From: JANNBN01 sp031430595
Lineage (GTDB): Bacteria > Actinomycetota > Acidimicrobiia > Acidimicrobiales > JANYDT01
Assembly (NCBI GenBank): GCA_031430595.1
Contig: JANPBU010000023.1
Location: 1 to 10,262 of the forward strand
DNA: 10,262 nt
Direction of reading: 5' to 3'
Shown here: positions 6,586-10,262 of the stretch, in pieces
Numbering within the stretch: the first letter of the stretch is position 1
Layout: the number at the start of each line of letters is the position of its first letter
The notes under the pieces: generated by a model
Seen by the model: the letters and a program-made list of their open reading frames with translations, nothing else
Databases searched by the model: none
What the model was told of the DNA's origin: nothing
Program-made: the position numbers and the translations under genes

Positions 6586-7403
6586 TGCCCGCGCCGGCCG
6601 TCCGCGATGGCAGCCCATTCGTCGCTGACCTGCTGGCCGGCAGAACTGCGCTGGTCACCGGCGGTGGAACCGGGCTGGGTCGGGCCATCGCGCTCGGTTT
6701 GTCAGCGGCGGGGGCGCGGGTGGTGATTGCCGCTCGTCGTGAGGATGTGCTCAGCGCCACTGCCGCCGAGATTTCCGCCACCACCGGCAACCCTGTCGAC
6801 TTCGACCTGGTGGATATTCGCGACCGGGCGACCATCGACGCGTTGAGCCAGCGCCATCAGATCGACATCCTCGTCAACAACGCGGGCGGTCAGTTTCCAC
6901 AGAAGGCACGAGACTTCAGCCCCAGAGGCTGGAACAGTGTCATCGACCTCAATCTCAACGCCACCTGGGCGATGACGAAGGTCTTCGGTAACCAGATGCT
7001 GGAAGGCGATGGCGGCAGCATTGTGCAGATCGTCGCCATCGTCGGGCGCGGCATTCCCGGTATCGCGCACTCTGCCGCAGCGCGGGCCGGTGTGATCGAG
7101 CTGACCAAGACGCTGGCCTTCGAGTGGGGGCCCAAGGTGCGCGTCAACTGCGTGGCACCGGGCGCCTTTCGAACCGACGGGTGGGAGGCCACCTACGACG
7201 CCGAGGTGGGCAGCGACATGTCGGGGGTGCCGTTGCCCTACCCCGGTCGCCCCGCCGACATCGCCAACGCGACGGTCTTCCTTGCATCGCGCGCCGCCGC
7301 GTATGTCACCGGCGAGTGCCTCTATGTCGACGGCGGCCACGCGCTGCAGGGCCCGATCAGCGCGCTGCCCCCCGACGGCTACCCCGAACGACTCTCCCGC
7401 TGA
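6585..7403 (+). CDS. Divergent SDR oxidoreductase, dienoyl-CoA reductase / AtuB-like subgroup
   Basis: A 272-residue SDR-fold protein with intact cofactor motif TGGGTGLG (25-32), NNAG (98-101) and Asn123. The classical Tyr-xxx-Lys is absent: the site reads GIAHSAAARAGV (159-170), placing Ser163 and Arg167 at the Tyr and Lys positions, and Val150 where the catalytic Ser would be. This pattern is known in relatives of 2,4-dienoyl-CoA reductase and in citronellol-catabolism SDRs (AtuB type), where GxxHxGAAxAGV is followed by LTKTLAxEW, as it is here (172-181). It is therefore probably active with a different mechanism rather than decayed. About 17 N-terminal residues precede the fold. It is coupled to the LivF-like gene by TGATG. 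Its last codons and stop lie inside a 16-base tandem repeat. Activity on an enoyl-CoA or isoprenoid alcohol/aldehyde is inferred. Confidence 0.88.
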   Translation: MPAPAVRDGSPFVADLLAGRTALVTGGGTGLGRAIALGLSAAGARVVIAARREDVLSATAAEISATTGNPVDFDLVDIRDRATIDALSQRHQIDILVNNAGGQFPQKARDFSPRGWNSVIDLNLNATWAMTKVFGNQMLEGDGGSIVQIVAIVGRGIPGIAHSAAARAGVIELTKTLAFEWGPKVRVNCVAPGAFRTDGWEATYDAEVGSDMSGVPLPYPGRPADIANATVFLASRAAAYVTGECLYVDGGHALQGPISALPPDGYPERLSR

Positions 7404-7428
7404 ACGACTCTCCCGCTGAACGACTCTC
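7386..7428. repeat. 16-bp tandem repeat (2.7 copies) spanning the SDR stop codon
   Basis: The unit GAACGACTCTCCCGCT occurs at 7386-7401 and 7402-7417 without mismatch, and its first 11 bases recur at 7418-7428. The first copy encodes the last residues (ERLSR) and its final T begins the TGA stop. Because 16 is not a multiple of three, extra copies shift frame and remain untranslated. Probable slipped-strand duplication; it lies just before the AAGGA ribosome site of the DUF1330 gene. Confidence 0.95.
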
Positions 7429-7446
7429 AACAGAAGGACACATCAC

Positions 7447-7746
7447 ATGAGCGCCTATCTCATTGCCAACTACGACGTCGTCGACCGCGACGCGTACAGG
7501 GCCTACCAGAAGCAGTCGATGCCGATCATGGCCGGTGGCGGCAAGCTGCTGGTGCTCGACGGTGCGTCCGTGTGCAAGGAGGGTACGCCCGGCGCGCAGA
7601 CGGTGGTGATCGAGTACCCGACGAAGGAAGCAGCGCTGGCTGCGTACGAATCCGACGAGTATCAGGCGGTCGTGGGAATTCGGTTGTCGGCGACAGCCAA
7701 CGGGCGCAACGTCATCGTTGACGGCTTCGTGATGCCGTCAGCCTGA
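7447..7746 (+). CDS. DUF1330 family protein
   Basis: A 99-residue small cytosolic protein of the DUF1330 family, a ferredoxin-like alpha/beta fold of the dimeric alpha-beta barrel kind. Recognisable family features are the opening YLIANYDVVDRDAYRAY (4-20), a Gly-rich turn GGGKLLV (30-36), VVIEYPTKEAALAAYES (53-69), the DEYQAVVGIR segment (70-79) and the closing VIVDGF. Length is normal. The biochemical function of the family is not established; members often sit in catabolic operons. The ATG is preceded by AAGGA (7434-7438) at good spacing. It is the last gene of the plus-strand series, and its stop lies five bases from the stop of the convergent P450 gene, leaving no room for a terminator between them. 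Confidence 0.9.
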   Translation: MSAYLIANYDVVDRDAYRAYQKQSMPIMAGGGKLLVLDGASVCKEGTPGAQTVVIEYPTKEAALAAYESDEYQAVVGIRLSATANGRNVIVDGFVMPSA

Positions 7747-7751
7747 TGCCG

Positions 7752-8993
7752 CTATCGAGAGGGCTGGTCCCACTCGATGTCCAGTCGGGTGAGGGCGCGC
7801 AGCACGAAACCTGGTTCGTGGGCGAAGTCGTTGCTGTCGGCCAATCGCAGGCCAGGAAGCCGGTCGAGCACGCTGGTGAGCGCCATGCGTTGTTCCAGGC
7901 GCGACAAGCCTTCGCCCGGGCAGTGGTGTTCGCCCAACGAGAACGCCATGTGCCGGCGCGCGTTCGGCCGCTGCAGGTCGACGCATTCGGGATGGGGAAA
8001 CATGGCAGGGTCGCGGTTGGCTGCCGCGTAGCGAATGTGCACCGTCGAGCCGGCGGGCAGCGCCACCCCGGCCAACTCGGTGTCGCGTGCGACGCGCCGG
8101 TAGAGCCCCTGCGTGGGGGACTCCAAACGCAAGGCTTCCTCGACGAACGGCTCGATCAACGAACGGTTGCTCAGCACCTGCTCGTAGAGACCTGGTTCGC
8201 GCAGCAAGATCCATAGCGCCGAGGTCAGCGCGAAGGTGGTGGTTTCGTTGCCACCGATATAGAGGTGGTCGATGATCGAGATGATCTCCGGATCAGTCAG
8301 CGGCCGCTCGTCGCCGTAGCGGGCAACGGTCAGCGAGCTCAGGATGTCGTCGCCTGGGTCGGCGCGCTTCGCATCGATCCACTCTTGGATGTACGCCTGG
8401 AACTCGACGACCTGCTGGGCGACCCACACCTCCTGCTCCTCGGTGAGGGCGCCAGAGAACGGCAGTACCCAGGCAGAGGACCATGCCTTCAGCCGGTCGA
8501 TGTCGGATGCCGGAAAGCCGAGGATGGAGGTGATCATGCGCACCGGAAGGGGCAGCGCAAAAGCTTGCATGTAGTCCGCCTCCCCACCACAGCCGCGAAC
8601 CATCTCGTCGAGCAGATCGTCGATGACGCCCTGGATCCGAGAGCGGTAGCGCTCGGCGCCCGCGAGATCGAAGAACCGATCGACCAGCGCTCGATAGTGA
8701 CGGTGCTCGGGCGGGTTCACGCCCAGCGGAGCCAGCCGCTGCCAGCCACGCGCCGCGTACACCGCAGTGGCCGGGGACGAGCGGCCGGTGAGCCCGGTGC
8801 CACTGGGGAAGACGTCTTGGTGACGCAACACATGCAGCACGTCTGCGTAGCGAGTGACGACGTAGGTGGTGCTGCCCGGGATCCGGAAGAGAGGCGCCTC
8901 GGCGCGAAGACGGTCGTAGGCGGTGTACCACTCCTGTTGTGTCGCCGGATCGAAGAGATCGACGTCGGGGGTGCTCGCGCCGTCGGGAGTCAT
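7752..8993 (-). CDS. Cytochrome P450 monooxygenase
   Basis: A 413-residue soluble bacterial P450 that would hydroxylate a hydrophobic substrate with electrons from external redox partners. The heme site is FSLGEHHCPG (351-360) with Cys358 as axial ligand. The I-helix reads GGNETT (247-252), with Glu250-Thr251 in the acid-alcohol positions. ExxR is Glu286-Ala-Leu-Arg289, and ANRDP (325-329) is typical of actinobacterial CYPs. There is no membrane anchor, and the length is normal. An ATG at 9032 also opens the frame, but it would overlap the divergent ABM gene; the ATG at 8993 gives the usual MTPDG-type N-terminus. No ferredoxin or reductase gene is visible. It is convergent with the DUF1330 gene and divergent, by 20 bases, from the ABM protein. 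CYP family and substrate cannot be assigned from reading alone. Confidence 0.93.
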   Translation of the reverse strand: MTPDGASTPDVDLFDPATQQEWYTAYDRLRAEAPLFRIPGSTTYVVTRYADVLHVLRHQDVFPSGTGLTGRSSPATAVYAARGWQRLAPLGVNPPEHRHYRALVDRFFDLAGAERYRSRIQGVIDDLLDEMVRGCGGEADYMQAFALPLPVRMITSILGFPASDIDRLKAWSSAWVLPFSGALTEEQEVWVAQQVVEFQAYIQEWIDAKRADPGDDILSSLTVARYGDERPLTDPEIISIIDHLYIGGNETTTFALTSALWILLREPGLYEQVLSNRSLIEPFVEEALRLESPTQGLYRRVARDTELAGVALPAGSTVHIRYAAANRDPAMFPHPECVDLQRPNARRHMAFSLGEHHCPGEGLSRLEQRMALTSVLDRLPGLRLADSNDFAHEPGFVLRALTRLDIEWDQPSR

Positions 8994-9013
8994 CGTCGAT
9001 CTATTCTTCGGTA
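8994..9013 (+). promoter_or_regulatory. 20-bp divergent start region with leaderless -10 box
   Basis: Only 20 bases separate the P450 ATG from the ABM-protein ATG. The plus strand has TATTCT (9002-9007) six bases before the ATG at 9014, the spacing of a leaderless actinobacterial promoter. Neither gene has a Shine-Dalgarno sequence. No good -35 box is visible for either direction, and the minus-strand -10 (TAGATC, 8998-9003) is poor. Confidence 0.35.
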
Positions 9014-9421
9014 ATGGCGACACTGCTGGCACACATCACCGTGCGAGCCGGCGCCGAGCGCCAGTTCGAAGAGATTGTTCGCACGCTCTACGAGCGCACT
9101 CATGCGCTGGAGCCCGCGGTGCTGCGCTACGAGTACTGGCGGGGCGCCAGACCACGCACGTACTACACGCTGTTGTCGTTCGATGACCATCGAGCGTTCA
9201 TCACGCACCAGACCAGCGACCACCACGAGACAGCCTCGCCGGCGCTGGGGCAGGTCATCGAGAGTTTGCGGCTGGAGTGGCTGGACCCGATTGCCGGTGC
9301 CAGCCCGCTGCCGGCCACCGAGATGCAGCGGCCCCTCGAAGGTGCCGCCGACATCGTGGTGGTATACACCGATCGCTTTGCGGCTGCAGTCGCCCAGTGG
9401 TGGCTGACACTGCGACCGTAG
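9014..9421 (+). CDS. Antibiotic biosynthesis monooxygenase (ABM) domain protein, YgiN-like
   Basis: A 135-residue protein whose first 95 residues form an ABM / dimeric alpha-beta barrel domain. Visible are LLAHITVRAGAERQFEEI (4-21), the central EPAVLRYEYWRG (33-44), TYYTLLSFDD (49-58), and AFITHQTSDHHE (61-72), the His-rich helix typical of putative quinol monooxygenases. Such proteins act without cofactors on quinols or similar aromatics, or protect against reactive quinones. The last 40 residues (from about 96) go beyond the standard domain and end in AAVAQWWLTLRP. I do not recognise this extension. The start is chosen for the TATTCT box six bases upstream and because the domain begins at residue 3. 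It may handle products of the nearby oxygenases, which is inferred from context. Confidence 0.85.
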   Translation: MATLLAHITVRAGAERQFEEIVRTLYERTHALEPAVLRYEYWRGARPRTYYTLLSFDDHRAFITHQTSDHHETASPALGQVIESLRLEWLDPIAGASPLPATEMQRPLEGAADIVVVYTDRFAAAVAQWWLTLRP

Positions 9422-9432
9422 CGACCGGTGCA

Positions 9433-9936
9433 TTAGTCGGCTTTCCGTTCGCGGCTCCACAGCACATCGAAGTCGCGAGCGATATCGAGCACCTGGAAGG
9501 CGCGGCCAATGCCGACGCAGAAGCCGCAGGTGATCGTCAGCTCCAGCAGCTCGACGTCGGTGAAGAGTGCGTGCATCCGTTCCCACATCTCGTCGCTCAC
9601 CCCGCGGTGGTCGATGGCGAACTGTTCCGCAAACTCAGCGGCCATCCGCTCGCGAGGCGTGAAGTCGGGGTGGTCGTGGTATTCGTGGACGTGCTGGTAG
9701 AGCTCGTCGGTCATTCCTTGCTGCATCGCCGATGCTGCACGAGTGTTCAGTCAAACATGACACTCGTTGAGCTGAGCGATGCGCATACGAGCAACCTCTC
9801 GCTCACGAACCCCAAGGCTGGATTGCACGTACACGGCTTCGCTCATTGCGCCCAGTCCGACGCCAAGGCGCGGTGCCAGCTGCCACATTCGGGAGGCCTC
9901 GCGGCCCTCACCGGCCGGTATCTCGATACGTGCCAT
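9433..9936 (-). CDS. AhpD-like / carboxymuconolactone decarboxylase family protein, probable selenoprotein (in-frame TGA at 9751-9753)
   Basis: A 167-residue protein if the in-frame TGA is read through, 61 residues if not. The N-terminal part ends LGVREREVARMRIAQLNECHV (41-61). Codon 62 is TGA, and the frame continues LNTRAASAMQQGMTDELY (63-80), then DFTPRERMAAEFAEQFA (91-107) and DVELLELTITCGFC (127-140), to a TAA at 9433. Family relatives have CHVCL at this place, so the TGA replaces the second Cys of the redox CxxC. A SECIS-like hairpin follows the TGA. Both halves have the same frame and style, so no frameshift is involved. The start ATG (9934-9936) overlaps the TAA of the molybdopterin gene as TAATG, with GGAGG upstream. 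AhpD-like proteins are thiol peroxidase/disulfide reductase partners, and a CxxU site would suit that. A second motif, Cys137-GF-Cys140, lies near the C-terminus. Alternative: a Cys-to-stop mutation or sequence error. Confidence 0.78.
9719..9739 (-). promoter_or_regulatory. Candidate bacterial SECIS element (selenocysteine insertion hairpin)
   Basis: On the mRNA, eleven bases after the in-frame UGA, UGC-A-GCAUC pairs with GAUGC-A-GCA around a GGC triloop: a perfect 5-bp upper stem, one A-A mismatch and a 3-bp lower stem. The loop starts with G at base 21 after the UGA. This agrees with published bacterial SECIS models (loop roughly 16-37 bases downstream, G among the first loop bases). The hairpin lies inside the coding sequence, as bacterial SECIS elements must. 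Its function is inferred. Confidence 0.65.
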
Positions 9937-10262
9937 TACAGGACCTCCGCCTTCTTGACGGCTACCGGAATGGCACTGGAGACCACCATGCCGGTGACGA
10001 GGTCGTAGCCAACGTCGACGGACACCAGGCGGCTGGTGGGTGCGCCGATGTCGCGCACCTTTTCGTCGGTGAGCGAGCGTCCACCCCACGAGTGCGCCAT
10101 TGAGATGACGCCCTGTTTCACATCCTCGGCGCCTTCAGCCACGCCGTGGAGGACCGCGCGCGGCGAGCTGATCTCGATGATGTCGCCATCCGAGATGCCA
10201 AGGCTGGCCAGGTCGAGCGGGTTCATGTAGGCGGGGTTGGTGGTGCCCTTTTTGGCGAGCGC
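9936..10262 (-). CDS. Molybdopterin oxidoreductase, C-terminal dinucleotide-binding domain (5' part outside window)
   Basis: The last 108 codons of a gene entering from the right edge. The sequence is the molybdopterin-dinucleotide-binding C-terminal domain of the DMSO reductase / formate dehydrogenase superfamily: NPAYMNPLDLASLGI (9-23), DGDIIEISSPR (25-35), VKQGVISMAHSWGG (48-61), then GAPTSRLVSVD and the ending TGMVVSSAIPVAV. The frame is open to the edge, so the internal ATG at 10224-10226 is not the start. Length, Fe-S sites and the catalytic Cys/Sec/Ser ligand are outside the window, so the substrate (formate, thiosulfate, an organic hydroxyl and so on) cannot be told. Its TAA overlaps the ATG of the AhpD-like gene, which implies one transcript and a functional link. 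Confidence 0.88.
   Translation of the reverse strand, partial: ALAKKGTTNPAYMNPLDLASLGISDGDIIEISSPRAVLHGVAEGAEDVKQGVISMAHSWGGRSLTDEKVRDIGAPTSRLVSVDVGYDLVTGMVVSSAIPVAVKKAEVL

Noticed and set aside
7401..7417. TGA at 7401-7403 as a second recoded codon in the SDR gene
   Set aside because: The frame beyond it is only repeat DNA, no Cys is expected there, and the SDR is already full length; it is an ordinary stop.
8994..9032. P450 start at the ATG at 9032
   Set aside because: It would overlap the divergent ABM gene start and add 13 residues unlike P450 N-termini.
9433..9726. A separate 97-residue CMD-family gene starting at the ATG at 9726, with an unrelated short gene upstream
   Set aside because: The 61 codons before the TGA and the codons after it are in the same frame and form one continuous family sequence. 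No ribosome site precedes 9726, and the upstream part alone would be a fragment. One gene with an in-frame TGA explains both.
9720..9760. Frameshift inside the AhpD-like gene
   Set aside because: The two parts share the same frame exactly; only the TGA codon interrupts them.

Overview
The window is GC-rich, with short intergenic gaps, mostly G/C third codon positions, several TGA stops and GTG starts in overlapping genes. Its gene content is a Rieske oxygenase, a P450, several SDRs, TetR regulators, Liv-type ABC ATPases and DUF1330, ABM and CMD family proteins. This fits a catabolically versatile actinobacterium, for example Acidimicrobiia or the Mycobacteriales; the lineage is inferred from gene style only. 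No rRNA, tRNA, CRISPR array or insertion sequence is visible, and no gene-free stretch exceeds 300 bases.

Layout. A divergent pair of TetR regulators opens the window (1-593 minus, cut at the left edge by two bases; 685-1320 plus). Next is a minus-strand pair: a Rieske ring-hydroxylating oxygenase alpha subunit (1507-2913) and an easily missed 68-residue protein (1304-1510) that starts at a GTG overlapping the oxygenase stop. Divergent from these runs a plus-strand series: zinc MDR dehydrogenase (3052-4086), classical SDR (4166-4933), LivG-like and LivF-like ATPases (5018-5863, 5860-6585), a divergent SDR without the Tyr/Lys pair (6585-7403) and a DUF1330 protein (7447-7746). The last four are tightly linked by GTGA and TGATG overlaps and a 43-base gap. 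A minus-strand cytochrome P450 (7752-8993) and a plus-strand ABM-domain protein (9014-9421) are divergent, with only 20 bases between them. The right end holds a minus-strand pair: the C-terminal end of a molybdopterin oxidoreductase (9936 to beyond the window) overlapping, by TAATG, an AhpD/carboxymuconolactone-decarboxylase-like gene (9433-9936).

The most notable observation is in that last gene. Its reading frame is crossed by one in-frame TGA (9751-9753), which falls exactly at the second cysteine of the CxxC motif (Cys59-His-Val-TGA62). The frame continues with clear family sequence for 105 more codons to a TAA. Eleven bases after the TGA the mRNA can fold into an 8-bp stem with a GGC loop (9719-9739), which matches the geometry of a bacterial SECIS element. 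I read this as a probable selenoprotein with a CxxU redox site, translationally coupled to a molybdenum enzyme. A cysteine-to-stop point mutation or a sequencing error is the main alternative.

The other genes look like an accessory degradation pathway: oxygenation of a hydrophobic or aromatic substrate (Rieske, P450), alcohol/ketone interconversion (MDR, two SDRs), possible uptake through a branched-chain-amino-acid-type transporter whose permeases are not in the window, and TetR control. The actual substrate cannot be read from the sequence.
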